Positions 26,386 through 34,572 are shown, counted from the first letter of the stretch. The stretch is 64,000 bases of DNA from Sphingobacterium puteale (GCF_003627955.1 NZ_RBWS01000006.1:368671-432670); one strand, 5' to 3'. Notes: a model not told the origin generated them from the sequence alone. Made by a program: numbers and translations.

Positions 26386-27177
26386 CTAGCTTTTTGCTGT
26401 CCATGCCTCTACTTGCAATTGTTTTACAAAATCCTCTGTTTCTTTCGGATGTACATTTCTGAAGTTTGAATTTTCATCCAAAGCTACATCAACTATACAT
26501 TCTGCCATTGATTGCGGGTCTAACTGATTTGCCAAGGCTTCCGCAGTACCATCGAATGCGGATAAAGGAGTAAAATTGGTTTCAGGACTGTACCAACGAG
26601 AAATGGTATCTACACCCCGGTCGTTGAAACCAGTTCCAAAAATACCGGGGTTACACGTTGCTATTTTGATGTTGAAAGCAGCTAATTCTGTTCTCAAACC
26701 TTCCGCTATCGAACCCATCGCATGTTTGGAAGCACAATAAGCGGCGACGTAAGGTACAGTCCATAATTCGCCCATCGAGGTTGTGAATACAATTTTACCA
26801 GCTCTTTTCTCGTTAATAAATTTCTTGATGAAACCTTGTGCCAATTGCAATCCACCAAAAACATTTACGTCGAACATCGAACGAATTAATTCTATGGGTT
26901 GCTCTGCAATTGGGCCTCCTTCCATAATTCCAGCATTGCTGATCAAAATATCGATGTCGTATTTTTGAGTAATGTAAGCGATGTCTGTCGCGTTTGTTAC
27001 ATCCAACTTATCTACAATCATTTCCACTTTTTGCTCTTTAGCTTCTCTTATCAAGTCGCTCATCTGCGGATAAATTTGCGTCGTAGCAATTATCTGATGT
27101 CCTTTTTTTGCTAAATCAAAAGCGACGATTTTTCCAAAACCGCTAGCAGCTCCCGTAATCAAAATTCTTTTGCTCAT
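26386..27177 (-). CDS. SDR family oxidoreductase
   Basis: 263 aa classical short-chain dehydrogenase: 'ILITGAASGFGKIVAFDLAK' (TGxxxGxG), 'DKLDVTN', 'DILISNAGIMEGG', Ser in 'VFTTSMGEL' and catalytic 'YCASK'. Most similar in pattern to the cytosolic SDRs that reduce small ketones or aldehydes. First gene of a two-gene unit with the HbpS-like gene (gap 4 bp), followed by the AraC gene. Substrate unknown. Confidence 0.87.
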   Translation of the reverse strand: MSKRILITGAASGFGKIVAFDLAKKGHQIIATTQIYPQMSDLIREAKEQKVEMIVDKLDVTNATDIAYITQKYDIDILISNAGIMEGGPIAEQPIELIRSMFDVNVFGGLQLAQGFIKKFINEKRAGKIVFTTSMGELWTVPYVAAYCASKHAMGSIAEGLRTELAAFNIKIATCNPGIFGTGFNDRGVDTISRWYSPETNFTPLSAFDGTAEALANQLDPQSMAECIVDVALDENSNFRNVHPKETEDFVKQLQVEAWTAKS

Positions 27178-27622
27178 ATTTTAAATATTAAAAGTTATAG
27201 TGCAAAATTGAGCCAATTAACTTTATTATTAATTCGTGAGAAGTTCAAAAATATATTGTTGAAAAGTTCAAATGCAAAATATGCAACGGGTTCATATTCG
27301 TTTAACACAAAAGTTCCGGTGTAAACAGTTCGTTTAATCAACTGATTTTATCCATATCTTTCAGTTCTTTGAAAGCACCAATATTGACTGGGGCTTTTTA
27401 TCCAATGGCTTCCTAAATTTATGGATACATATAATAAAAACATTTATAAAGAAGTGGCTGGTTAACATGCATCAGTTTAACGCTCATTTTTTTAAAACTG
27501 GAATGAGTCATGTAAAACAGTCGTAATTAATTAATATGCAAGATAATATATTAATATTGTGTGCTAAAATGTTCTGTCAGAACTCTGCCAAAAGTCGTAT
27601 ATTTAATCAAGATTTATACAAA
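27178..27622. other. AT-rich intergenic region
   Basis: About 440 bp with no convincing gene on either strand. It separates the SDR operon from the tRNA-associated segment. No hairpin with a T-run and no perfect Bacteroidota promoter is evident. Confidence 0.4.
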
Positions 27623-27647
27623 ATGAAAAAGAGAAAAGTGCCTTCAA

Positions 27648-27767
27648 ATGCAAAAGAGCAGCTTTTTACAGTTGTCTTCGTTCGGCGGAAAGGGAGGGAT
27701 TCGAATTGATGCAAGAACTGGATTCCTGTTGGACAGAGGTAAATTTGAGGATATTAAATTTCTGTAA
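27648..27767 (+). CDS. Possible 39-aa peptide across the duplicated tRNA tail
   Basis: ATG at 27648 gives 39 codons, with 'SSFGGKGGIRIDARTGFLLD' in the middle, then TAA. A second, overlapping frame starts at 27623 ('MKKRKVPSNAKEQLFTVVF') and stops at about 27707. Both overlap the 21-bp copy of the tRNA-Ser 3' end. A Gly-Gly motif and the small size would fit a leader or microprotein, but neither can be recognised, so coding status is doubtful. Confidence 0.25.
   Translation: MQKSSFLQLSSFGGKGGIRIDARTGFLLDRGKFEDIKFL
27685..27705. repeat. 21-bp duplicate of the tRNA-Ser 3' end (attachment-site-like)
   Basis: The 21 bases are identical to 28520-28540, the region from the T-loop through the acceptor stem of tRNA-Ser(GGA), in the same orientation. 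This is the usual core of att sites used by tyrosine recombinases at tRNA genes. It marks the distal end of a putative integrated segment whose other end is the intact tRNA. Confidence 0.65.
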
Positions 27768-27818
27768 TTTCTACATGTACAAACCAAAAAATGCCGATGT
27801 AAAGTAAAAGAATAGATA

Positions 27819-28319
27819 ATGAGTGAAGTAGTAATAAGAACGATAGTTGAAGAAGAATGCCTTCCACATTCACCAAAAATCAATGCCAAAGTCAGGGCAT
27901 ATATTTGGCAGTATATATACGAGGAAATATTGGTTCCAAAGAAAATAATGGCTGATAATAAGTATAATTACAGGCTAACCTTGGATTTAGTGAAATTTGA
28001 TCCGGAGCAGCATAAATTTTTCACAGATTCTCCTTTTAATACAGAAGTAAACAAATTTAGGCCAGAGCCGAAATTTAATACACAAGGTAACCTTAAATTT
28101 TCCTCGATTGGTGTCGTTTCCAAGCTAATAGATAATGATACATCACCCGAAGATTATGCGAAGATCATTTATGATGCATTCGGTTCTTTTCTCGTATTGA
28201 TCTCGAAAAAAATAACTAAAGAGGAATTAGATAGGATAAAGCCCGGATTAGATTATGATTATATAAATAGCTTTAGTTATCCGGCAACTAAAGATGATTG
28301 TGATTTTTTTATTGTATAA
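27819..28319 (+). CDS. ORFan protein within a tRNA-Ser-bounded segment
   Basis: 166 aa, not recognised. Soluble, mixed charge, no signal peptide, no membrane segment. Notable pieces are 'HSPKINAKVRAYIWQYIYEE', 'NYRLTLDLVKFDPEQHKFF' and 'PGLDYDYINSFSYPATKDD'. The repeated 'KFDPEQHKFF..SPFN' pattern has no match I know. The gene is AT-rich compared with the core genes and is the only full-length gene between the two copies of the tRNA tail, so it would be cargo or the last remnant of an integrative element. An immunity-type role is possible by size but unsupported. Confidence 0.55.
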   Translation: MSEVVIRTIVEEECLPHSPKINAKVRAYIWQYIYEEILVPKKIMADNKYNYRLTLDLVKFDPEQHKFFTDSPFNTEVNKFRPEPKFNTQGNLKFSSIGVVSKLIDNDTSPEDYAKIIYDAFGSFLVLISKKITKEELDRIKPGLDYDYINSFSYPATKDDCDFFIV

Positions 28320-28476
28320 TGTATTAAAAACCTAACCACGGTACAAATTTGTAACATTAATTAATTTCACCGCTAAAAATGATACTAACTTTCGTTCTAT
28401 TATGTTGCAGAGGAAGGGATTCTGACCTTTTGGGGTAAACCTGCTCCCAGAGTGTATTTTATAGGACTAAAAACAA

Positions 28477-28509
28477 AAACGCCACGAATAGTGATTATTC
28501 GTGGCGTTT
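28477..28509 (-). terminator. Terminator of tRNA-Ser
   Basis: A perfect 14-bp stem (28477-28490 with 28496-28509) has a 5-nt loop. On the minus strand it is followed by a T-rich run, and it lies just after the tRNA 3' end, so it terminates the tRNA transcript. It lies inside the putative att-flanked segment. Confidence 0.8.
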
Positions 28510-28520
28510 GTATCATTTAG

Positions 28521-28609
28521 CGGAAAGGGAGGGATTCGAACCCTCGATACAGTCATCCCGTATACAGTCTTTCCAGGACTGCTCATTCGACCACTCTGAC
28601 ACCTTTCCG
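28521..28609 (-). tRNA. tRNA-Ser (GGA anticodon)
   Basis: 89 nt. On the minus strand the acceptor stem CGGAAAG pairs with CTTTCCG. The anticodon stem CAGTC/GACTG encloses the loop CTGGAAA with anticodon GGA, reading UCC/UCU. A long variable arm of the serine type and the T-loop GGTTCGAATC are present. The 3' half is duplicated at 27685-27705, see the repeat entry. The CCA end is not encoded. Confidence 0.93.
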
Positions 28610-28752
28610 TGTTTCAGTGCACAAATGTAGTAATTTTTTGCTTTATTGCAATACCATATAGCTTTTTTTAAGAACGATTTTTCCTATGCTATTGATCATA
28701 AGTGTATTGTTTTTATATTTTTTTGAATAAAACATATTTCTTATTTTTCAGT

Positions 28753-29223
28753 ATGACAAATACTTATTTAAACATAAAAAAGAATATTTTGGACGTTGCC
28801 CTCGAACGAACAAATGACCGGATCGCAATGATCGAATCCGCATTGGAAACAGCCAGGGATTCGAGCAATGACGATACGAAAAGTAGCGCTGGAGATAAGT
28901 ATGAAACCTCAAGAGAAATGATCCAGCAAGATATCAATCGGTATCAAGGGCAGCTTATTGAAGCAAATAAAGATTTACTACAGCTCACGAATATTACATC
29001 AGTGGTGGGGGATAAAACTGATTTTGTTAAATTGGGAAGCCTTGTCAAAACAAATGTGGGACTTTATTTTATCGCCACAAGTATTGGGGCAATAAAAATC
29101 GGGGACAATAATGTTTTTGTCATTTCAGCGGCATCACCTATAGGTCAGTTGCTCCTTGGTAGAAGAGTAGGAGAGAGTTTTCTGTTTAACAGGTTAAATC
29201 AGTCCATACTGGAGCTCTATTAA
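28753..29223 (+). CDS. GreA-C-terminal-like protein with coiled-coil N-terminus
   Basis: 156 aa from the ATG at 28753 (MTNTYLNIKKNILDVALERT). The N-terminal half is a long helical or coiled-coil stretch with 'GDKYETSREMIQQDINRYQG'. The C-terminal half has 'VKLGSLVKTNVGLYFIATSI' and 'AASPIGQLLLGRRVGESFLF', which recalls the C-terminal domain of GreA/GreB ('SPIGKALLGKKVGD'). Such proteins are widespread in Bacteroidota, often mislabelled as 3-oxoacyl-ACP synthase. Likely an RNA-polymerase-binding elongation-factor paralogue; the acidic tip residues of a real Gre finger are not obvious. Confidence 0.65.
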   Translation: MTNTYLNIKKNILDVALERTNDRIAMIESALETARDSSNDDTKSSAGDKYETSREMIQQDINRYQGQLIEANKDLLQLTNITSVVGDKTDFVKLGSLVKTNVGLYFIATSIGAIKIGDNNVFVISAASPIGQLLLGRRVGESFLFNRLNQSILELY

Positions 29224-29274
29224 TTGCCAAAAAAGAAGAAAGTTAAACAATATGTCCTCCTAATTGTTTTCACT

Positions 29275-29811
29275 ATGAACGAAAATAAAACGATACGCAT
29301 GAGATTAAACAGATTACTTTTGATATTTTCATTCGGTGTTTTACCTTTTGTTCACTCTTGCCGCTCACCAGAATCCGATGATAAGCTAAAGTCAAAAATT
29401 GAAGAAGCTTTAATAGATAACGAGGGCATAGCAGTGGATGTAGAAGAGGGTAATGTTACATTGAACGGGCAATTAGGATCGGATTCATTAAAGCAAGTGG
29501 TTGAAGATAAAACAAAGACTGCGGGTGGTGAAAATATTAAATCCATCCACAACAATATCATGGTCAACCTTCCTGAACCTGAAGATGCGCGTGAAAAATA
29601 TCATGAAATAGTTGAGGGAGCTGTCGATTCCACGATTACTAGAGATGTCAATCGGGTACTGGAAGATTTTCCGACCATTACAGCACAGGTAAAGGACGGA
29701 ATTATTATTGTAACAGGTAACATTGAAAAAACACGAATGGATTCCCTAAAGAAAAGATTGGACCATATTAAGCCTAAAGGTATTGATATGAAAGGAGTGA
29801 CCAGTCGATAG
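29275..29811 (+). CDS. BON-domain lipoprotein
   Basis: The ATGs at 29275 and 29299 are the plausible starts (an upstream TTG is not). A short n-region with Arg, a hydrophobic core 'LLLIFSFGVLPFVHSC' and a Cys form a lipoprotein signal. Two BON-like modules follow: residues about 45-105 ('IAVDVEEGNVTLNGQLGSDS' with 'IKSIHNNIMV') and about 110-170 ('ITAQVKDGIIIVTGNIEKT'). BON domains bind phospholipids and often appear in osmotic-stress proteins such as OsmY. Probably outer- or inner-membrane lipoprotein; role in envelope stress inferred. It begins 51 bp after the GreA-like gene in the same direction. Confidence 0.8.
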   Translation: MNENKTIRMRLNRLLLIFSFGVLPFVHSCRSPESDDKLKSKIEEALIDNEGIAVDVEEGNVTLNGQLGSDSLKQVVEDKTKTAGGENIKSIHNNIMVNLPEPEDAREKYHEIVEGAVDSTITRDVNRVLEDFPTITAQVKDGIIIVTGNIEKTRMDSLKKRLDHIKPKGIDMKGVTSR

Positions 29812-29834
29812 TTTTCGTAGTGCAATGGAAATAT

Positions 29835-29880
29835 AAATAGTAAAAGCTACGCATCAACAGATGGGTAGCTTTTACTATTT
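29835..29880. terminator. Bidirectional terminator between the BON and tcdA genes
   Basis: A perfect 16-bp inverted repeat (29835-29850 with 29865-29880) with A- and T-rich arms lies between two convergent genes. The plus-strand right arm ends in T-rich sequence. Serves both transcripts. Confidence 0.75.
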
Positions 29881-29905
29881 ATGCATATGTTTATTTACCC
29901 CTAAT

Positions 29906-30631
29906 TTAAACATTTTCCATCAAATCCCGAATAGCTACTGAGGCAATAGCACCTCCAAATGCTGCGGGTAGATAGGACATTGTTCCATAGGCTGACTTTT
30001 TAAAATTACTCCCATCGGTATATAGTAAGGAGCTTTTATCCGGAAGCTCAGTTGAAAAGGCAACTTTAACACCTTCACGGATACCATGTTTACGCAACTT
30101 CTTACGAATATGTTGAGCCAGTTTGCAATTATAGGACTTGCTAATATCTGCGATCTCAATTTTTGTCGGATCAACCTTACCACCTGCGCCCATTGAACTT
30201 ACAAATGGCATTTTTGCATCCAGTGCCAGTCTGATGAAGAATAACTTCGGTGTAATACTGTCGATGGCTTCTACACAATAGTCGGGCGCCATCTCCAATA
30301 AAGCCGGAATTTTTTCAGGGATAATAAAGTCTTGGATCACGGTCAATTCCAATTCTGGATTAATAGCTAAAAGACGCTGTCTCATAATTTCAGCTTTTGC
30401 TTCACCATGGTTCGTTGCAAGAGCCGGCAGCTGTCTATTTCTGTTGGAGGGGTCTACGGTATCACCATCTATTATGGTCATTTTACCGACCCCCGCACGG
30501 CAGATAAATTCAGCCGCAAAGGAACCCACACCGCCTAGGCCCAGAACCATCACGTGTGAATTCGCTAATTTTTCCAAAGCTGTCCTACCGACCAGTGCCT
30601 CGGTGCGTGACAGCCAACTTAAATCTTTCAT
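29906..30631 (-). CDS. tcdA: tRNA threonylcarbamoyladenosine dehydratase (TcdA/CsdL-like)
   Basis: 241 aa, E1-like ThiF/MoeB/HesA fold. Visible marks: ATP-binding 'VMVLGLGGVGSFAAEFICRA', 'IIDGDTVDPSNRNRQLPAL', the 'AIDSITPKLFFI' stretch, and 'SSMGAGGKVDPT' of the TcdA subfamily. TcdA forms the cyclic ct6A37 modification of ANN-decoding tRNAs using ATP. It overlaps the upstream TatD-like gene by 4 bp (ATGA type), so the two are coupled. Last gene of the run pabB - tatD-like - tcdA on the minus strand. Confidence 0.9.
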   Translation of the reverse strand: MKDLSWLSRTEALVGRTALEKLANSHVMVLGLGGVGSFAAEFICRAGVGKMTIIDGDTVDPSNRNRQLPALATNHGEAKAEIMRQRLLAINPELELTVIQDFIIPEKIPALLEMAPDYCVEAIDSITPKLFFIRLALDAKMPFVSSMGAGGKVDPTKIEIADISKSYNCKLAQHIRKKLRKHGIREGVKVAFSTELPDKSSLLYTDGSNFKKSAYGTMSYLPAAFGGAIASVAIRDLMENV

Positions 30632-31293
30632 TTTTTTAATACAAACTTATAATTATGATATAATGCCTGCTTTAGCATCTCTACTGGAATAGATCGGGCT
30701 TGGGCGACATATTGATATAGGGTAGCAACTTCTGTTGCTGTATAGGTATCTGTTTCCAAAAATAAATGTGTAAGGGGAATATTTCTTACGACTTCGTCCT
30801 GGCTGCCATCCAAACAATGGACACCGATCGAAAGGTAATACCCTTTATGCATAAGCTGTTTGGCCAAAGTCCAATTCTTGCGATAGCCATGGAAGATAAC
30901 CGGTAAATGAAATTTAGCTTTTACCAAAGATGCTAAGACTTCCTGAAAGGCACGGACACAGTGAATAATCAGCGGCTTTTGAAAAGTAATGGCCAATAGA
31001 ATCTGTTGCTCAAAAACCCGTTGCTGTTTCTCAAAAGGAATAGCGCTATTTTTGTCCAGACCACATTCGCCTAATGCCACAACATTCGTCCTTTGTATCA
31101 TTGTTCGCATCAATTCTAATGCTTTTTCGGTATTTTTGTTGATGTACCATGGATGCAAGCCGATAGAGCAGTCTCCCTCAACGGTAGTCTCATTATTGTT
31201 CAATGCTATATTTATAATAGATCGGTTGAAACCGTCCTGTATAATATCAAGCCGATGCGTATGTATGTCGATATAAGGAACCTGCATTGTCAA
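30628..31293 (-). CDS. TatD-like metal-dependent hydrolase
   Basis: 221 aa; an alternative start two codons in (31287) exists. The metal-binding 'YIDIHTH' opens the protein, followed by 'GLHPWYIN' with the family His, 'VALGECGLDKN' (conserved Glu), 'KPLIIHCVRAFQEVL' and 'LFLETDTYT' (conserved Asp). This is the TatD amidohydrolase pattern, slightly shorter than the 250-260 aa of E. coli TatD. TatD proteins are 3'-5' DNases or deacylase-like enzymes. The start overlaps a small gap to pabB upstream, and its end overlaps tcdA. Confidence 0.87.
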   Translation of the reverse strand: MTMQVPYIDIHTHRLDIIQDGFNRSIINIALNNNETTVEGDCSIGLHPWYINKNTEKALELMRTMIQRTNVVALGECGLDKNSAIPFEKQQRVFEQQILLAITFQKPLIIHCVRAFQEVLASLVKAKFHLPVIFHGYRKNWTLAKQLMHKGYYLSIGVHCLDGSQDEVVRNIPLTHLFLETDTYTATEVATLYQYVAQARSIPVEMLKQALYHNYKFVLKK

Positions 31294-31353
31294 AGGACAA
31301 AGGTCGAAAAAATAGTTGAAGCAAAAAATATTCTCTACAAATTTAGTATAGTT

Positions 31354-32643
31354 TTATTGCTCCAACTTGCTGTTGAGTGCCTGCAAGATTGCGGAAGCCT
31401 TTAAAAGACATTCCTGATATTCTTGCTCCGCCAATGCTTGATTGGTAAGGGCCCCGCCGGTATGAAAGGATAGGTATTTTTTGCGTTGATTGTACAGAAT
31501 GGAACGGATTACGACATTAAAATCAAATTCATCACGAATAGTATCAAAATAGCCTACCGAACCTGCGTAAATCCCTCTTTTGGAGCCTTCAATCTGATCA
31601 CAAATGCGCATGGCAGCAATTTTGGGCGCACCCGTCATCGAGCCAGCGGGAAATGTATGTCTAAAGACGTCCATATTGGACACGTTGGGATCCTGTATGC
31701 AGCTGATTGTCGATATCATTTGATGTACTTGTTTAAAAGACTGGATTTCAAACAGACGTGTGGCTTCAACTGTTCCGGGAAGGGCACTTCGCGTTAAATC
31801 ATTACGGACAAGATCCACAATCATTACATTTTCGGCGATCTCCTTTTGTGATTGGAGCATACGACTGACAATCTCTTGATCCTCGTATGCTGTAACACCT
31901 CTTTTAGCAGTGCCTTTAATGGGCTGAGAAATCAGTTTACCTTGTCTTTTCGCCAAAAAACGTTCTGGAGAAGCGCTCATAATAAAATGATGGCCAACTT
32001 TAAAAAAGTTGCTGAATGGAGTAGGTGAAACGGTATTCAATTTTAGATAGACCGCAATAGGGTTAATGTCTACATTTTCGGCGAAGAACTCCTGACAGAG
32101 ATTTACCTCGTATATATCACCACGTTGGATGTGTTGCTGCACTTTATTAAAGGCATCAAAGTATTCTGCTTTTGTCCACCTTGAGTGTATCTTTATCTCT
32201 GGGTTGGTATTTATCTGTGGGATTACTGTGTCGCAGATAGACTGATACACCGCAACTGGATTATCGGCTTGGATGTGAACCTGATTAGCGGCCCATCTGA
32301 CCGTAATGGTTGGAACAAAAAAATAGGCAGCTGGAAATCCGAGCTTATCAGTAGCGCTCGTATGTAAATTTTCGATCTCATTCTTAAGATCATAGGATAG
32401 AAATCCCGGAATAAACTCGCATTGATGTTTGACTAGGAATTGCTGCAATTGATCCAATACATCATCATCTGCACAAAATGAATGCAAGGCCTTCACCGCC
32501 AATACACTCTCAAATCTTCCCCATTCGTCAGGCGCTCCGTTGCTATTAAAGAAAGAAATTTCATCAAATTGCCCCGACCAATGCAGGGCTTTTTGATGAA
32601 ATTTATCTTTAGAATCGAGAAGATCAAAACTTTCGATCCGCAT
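31354..32643 (-). CDS. pabB: Anthranilate/aminodeoxychorismate synthase component I
   Basis: 429 aa. The chorismate-binding domain is clear in the C-terminal two thirds: 'IQRGDIYEVNLCQEFFA', 'ASPERFLAKRQGKLISQPIK', 'DLVRNDLTRSALPGTVEATR', 'MISTISCI', 'FPAGSMTGAPKIAAMRICDQ' and 'GIYAGSVGYFD'. I call it PabB rather than TrpE by its compact N-terminus and stand-alone context with no trpD/trpG; it makes 4-amino-4-deoxychorismate for folate. A pabC lyase is not next to it here. It begins 3 bp after purA on the same strand, so the two are co-transcribed. Confidence 0.85.
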   Translation of the reverse strand: MRIESFDLLDSKDKFHQKALHWSGQFDEISFFNSNGAPDEWGRFESVLAVKALHSFCADDDVLDQLQQFLVKHQCEFIPGFLSYDLKNEIENLHTSATDKLGFPAAYFFVPTITVRWAANQVHIQADNPVAVYQSICDTVIPQINTNPEIKIHSRWTKAEYFDAFNKVQQHIQRGDIYEVNLCQEFFAENVDINPIAVYLKLNTVSPTPFSNFFKVGHHFIMSASPERFLAKRQGKLISQPIKGTAKRGVTAYEDQEIVSRMLQSQKEIAENVMIVDLVRNDLTRSALPGTVEATRLFEIQSFKQVHQMISTISCIQDPNVSNMDVFRHTFPAGSMTGAPKIAAMRICDQIEGSKRGIYAGSVGYFDTIRDEFDFNVVIRSILYNQRKKYLSFHTGGALTNQALAEQEYQECLLKASAILQALNSKLEQ

Positions 32644-32646
32644 ATT

Positions 32647-33924
32647 TTACTTTGATAAAGCTAGTGTTTGTTTACGATCCGGACCTACCGATAGAATCGT
32701 GATAGGAACTTCGAGAGCTTTCTCCAAATAAGAAATATAGTTACTTAATGCCTCAGGAATCTCAGCCTCAGATGTGATACCTGTCAAATCTTGTTTCCAC
32801 CCTTGGATTTCTTCCAAGATTGGTTCTGCCTGATGTGTGATAATCTCGTACGGCATATAATCAATCACTTCGCCATTATAGTTATAATGTGTACATGCGT
32901 AGATCTTGTCAAAAGTATCCAACACATCAGCTTTCATCATGATAAGGTCCGTTACACCATTGAGCATAATTGCATATTTCAGTGCTGGAATATCAATCCA
33001 TCCTGTACGGCGTGCACGTCCCGTTGTAGCGCCGAATTCATGACCCAATTGACGTAGTTTTTCTCCTGTTTCATCATGAAGTTCGGTAGGGAAGGGACCT
33101 CCACCCACACGTGTTGCATAGGCTTTAAAAATGCCGTATACTTTACCGATTTTGTTTGGTGCGATACCAAGACCTGTACAAGCTCCAGCAGTTGTCGTGT
33201 TGGATGAAGTCACAAAAGGGTAAGAACCGAAATCCACATCCAAAAGAGTCCCTTGGGCACCTTCAGCCAATACACGTTTGCCTTCTTTCAGATATTGATT
33301 GACCAAATGCTCTGAATCAACATGCGGAATGGTTTTAATGAATTCAATCGCAGCCAGGAATGCTTGCTCTTTTTCACTGAAATCAGGAATTTCACCATAG
33401 TGAGAAAGAATGTTCAAGTGCTTTTCTTTCAACTTCTGGTAACGCTCCTGAAAGTCGGGAAGTGTCGTATCACCTACACGTAAGCCATTTCTACCCGTTT
33501 TGTCCATATAGGTCGGACCGATACCCTTCAATGTAGATCCGATCTTGCCGGCGCCCATTTTCGATTCCGAAGCAGCGTCCAATAATTGGTGTGTCGGCAA
33601 AATAAGGTGTGCTTTGCGTGCTAATACCAAATTGCCTTTACCCACCGGATCAAAACCAGCTGTTTTAAGATTGTCTAATTCTCTTTTTAGGATAATCGGA
33701 TCGATAACGACACCATTACCAATAAGATTTAGTGTACCTTCATTGAAGATACCAGACGGAATTGTGTTGAGCACGAATTTTTTGTTATCAAATTCCAACG
33801 TGTGTCCGGCGTTAGGGCCGCCTTGGAAACGAGCGATTAAATCGTATTTTGGACAAAATACGTCTACGATTTTACCTTTACCCTCGTCACCCCATTGTAA
33901 GCCCAAAAGCACATCAACTTGCAT
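32647..33924 (-). CDS. purA: Adenylosuccinate synthetase
   Basis: 425 aa, full length. Diagnostic stretches: 'GLQWGDEGKGKIVD' at the N-terminus (with the catalytic Asp and Gly-rich loop), 'QGGPNAGHTLEF', 'STLKGIGPTYMDKTGRNG' and 'GQLGHEFGATTGR'-like GTP-binding region (LGHEFGATTGRARRTGW). It condenses IMP and Asp with GTP hydrolysis to adenylosuccinate, the first committed step to AMP. A TACATTTG -7 box and a strong hairpin lie upstream (33986-34028). Leads an operon with pabB, tatD-like and tcdA. Confidence 0.96.
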   Translation of the reverse strand: MQVDVLLGLQWGDEGKGKIVDVFCPKYDLIARFQGGPNAGHTLEFDNKKFVLNTIPSGIFNEGTLNLIGNGVVIDPIILKRELDNLKTAGFDPVGKGNLVLARKAHLILPTHQLLDAASESKMGAGKIGSTLKGIGPTYMDKTGRNGLRVGDTTLPDFQERYQKLKEKHLNILSHYGEIPDFSEKEQAFLAAIEFIKTIPHVDSEHLVNQYLKEGKRVLAEGAQGTLLDVDFGSYPFVTSSNTTTAGACTGLGIAPNKIGKVYGIFKAYATRVGGGPFPTELHDETGEKLRQLGHEFGATTGRARRTGWIDIPALKYAIMLNGVTDLIMMKADVLDTFDKIYACTHYNYNGEVIDYMPYEIITHQAEPILEEIQGWKQDLTGITSEAEIPEALSNYISYLEKALEVPITILSVGPDRKQTLALSK

Positions 33925-33985
33925 AGCTTTTAAAGTATAGTAATTAAAATGTTATTAATAAAAATAGACTCATTAAAAAAATAAA

Positions 33986-34014
33986 AATGTTCAGGAATTT
34001 TTCTCCTGAACATT
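33986..34014 (-). terminator. Terminator of fur, or leader hairpin of purA
   Basis: A perfect 11-bp stem (33986-33996 with 34004-34014) with a 7-nt loop is followed on the minus strand by a long T-rich run. It lies between fur and purA, both transcribed leftwards. It therefore looks like the fur terminator, but a -7 box at 34028-34021 would place the purA transcript start at its upper edge, so the hairpin could also sit at the very 5' end of purA mRNA. Adjacent copies of cctgaaca add a direct repeat. Confidence 0.65.
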
Positions 34015-34020
34015 CCTGAA

Positions 34021-34028
34021 CAAATGTA
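34021..34028 (-). promoter_or_regulatory. -7 box of purA
   Basis: Minus strand TACATTTG matches TAnnTTTG about 97 bp before the purA ATG. No TTG with the ideal spacing is seen; a second weaker box lies a few bases upstream. Confidence 0.35.
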
Positions 34029-34054
34029 CTATTATATTTAACAAAAATATAAGA

Positions 34055-34546
34055 TTAATTTGAAATAGCTTCCTGAGCTACGGTTTCTTCTTTTTTATTT
34101 TTTTCTTGACAATCTTGACATACACCGTATAAATTTAAAGAATGGTGCTTGATGTCAAACTTCAATAAATCCCCCATGAGGCTTTGAATCTGGTTGATAC
34201 GTGGGTCGCAAAATTCAACAACCTTATTGCATTCTATACAAATCACGTGGTCGTGCTGCTTGAAGCCATAGGATTTTTCAAATTGAGCCATATTACGGCC
34301 AAACTGGTGTTTGGTAACCAAGTCACAAGAAACCAAAAGTTCGAGGGTATTATAAACTGTCGCACGGCTGACACGGTATTTTTTGTTCTTCATATGGATA
34401 TACAAAGACTCAACATCAAAGTGATCAGTACGTGAATAAATCTCTTCCAAGATAGCATAACGCTCCGGAGTTTTTCTTAGATTTTTATTTTCTAAGTATG
34501 CTTCAAAGATTTTTTTTACAGTTGCAAAATTTTCAGCTTGATTCAT
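34055..34546 (-). CDS. Fur/PerR-family transcriptional regulator
   Basis: 163 aa from the ATG at 34546 ([20 protein letters not shown]). The winged helix contains '[20 protein letters not shown]' and '[19 protein letters not shown]', the classic Fur recognition region 'SRATVYNTL'. The C-terminal part has '[18 protein letters not shown]' and 'GVCQDCQEK', two CxxC pairs that form the structural zinc site. Whether it senses iron, peroxide or zinc cannot be decided from sequence. Located immediately upstream of purA in the same direction, separated by the hairpin. Confidence 0.9.
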   Translation of the reverse strand: MNQAENFATVKKIFEAYLENKNLRKTPERYAILEEIYSRTDHFDVESLYIHMKNKKYRVSRATVYNTLELLVSCDLVTKHQFGRNMAQFEKSYGFKQHDHVICIECNKVVEFCDPRINQIQSLMGDLLKFDIKHHSLNLYGVCQDCQEKNKKEETVAQEAISN

Positions 34547-34564
34547 AGTAAAAATATTCTTGTA

Positions 34565-34572
34565 CAAATTTA
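34565..34572 (-). promoter_or_regulatory. -7 box of the fur-family gene
   Basis: Minus strand TAAATTTG (TAnnTTTG) is 19 bp from the ATG at 34546, giving a very short leader. No -33 TTG at the expected spacing. Confidence 0.35.
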
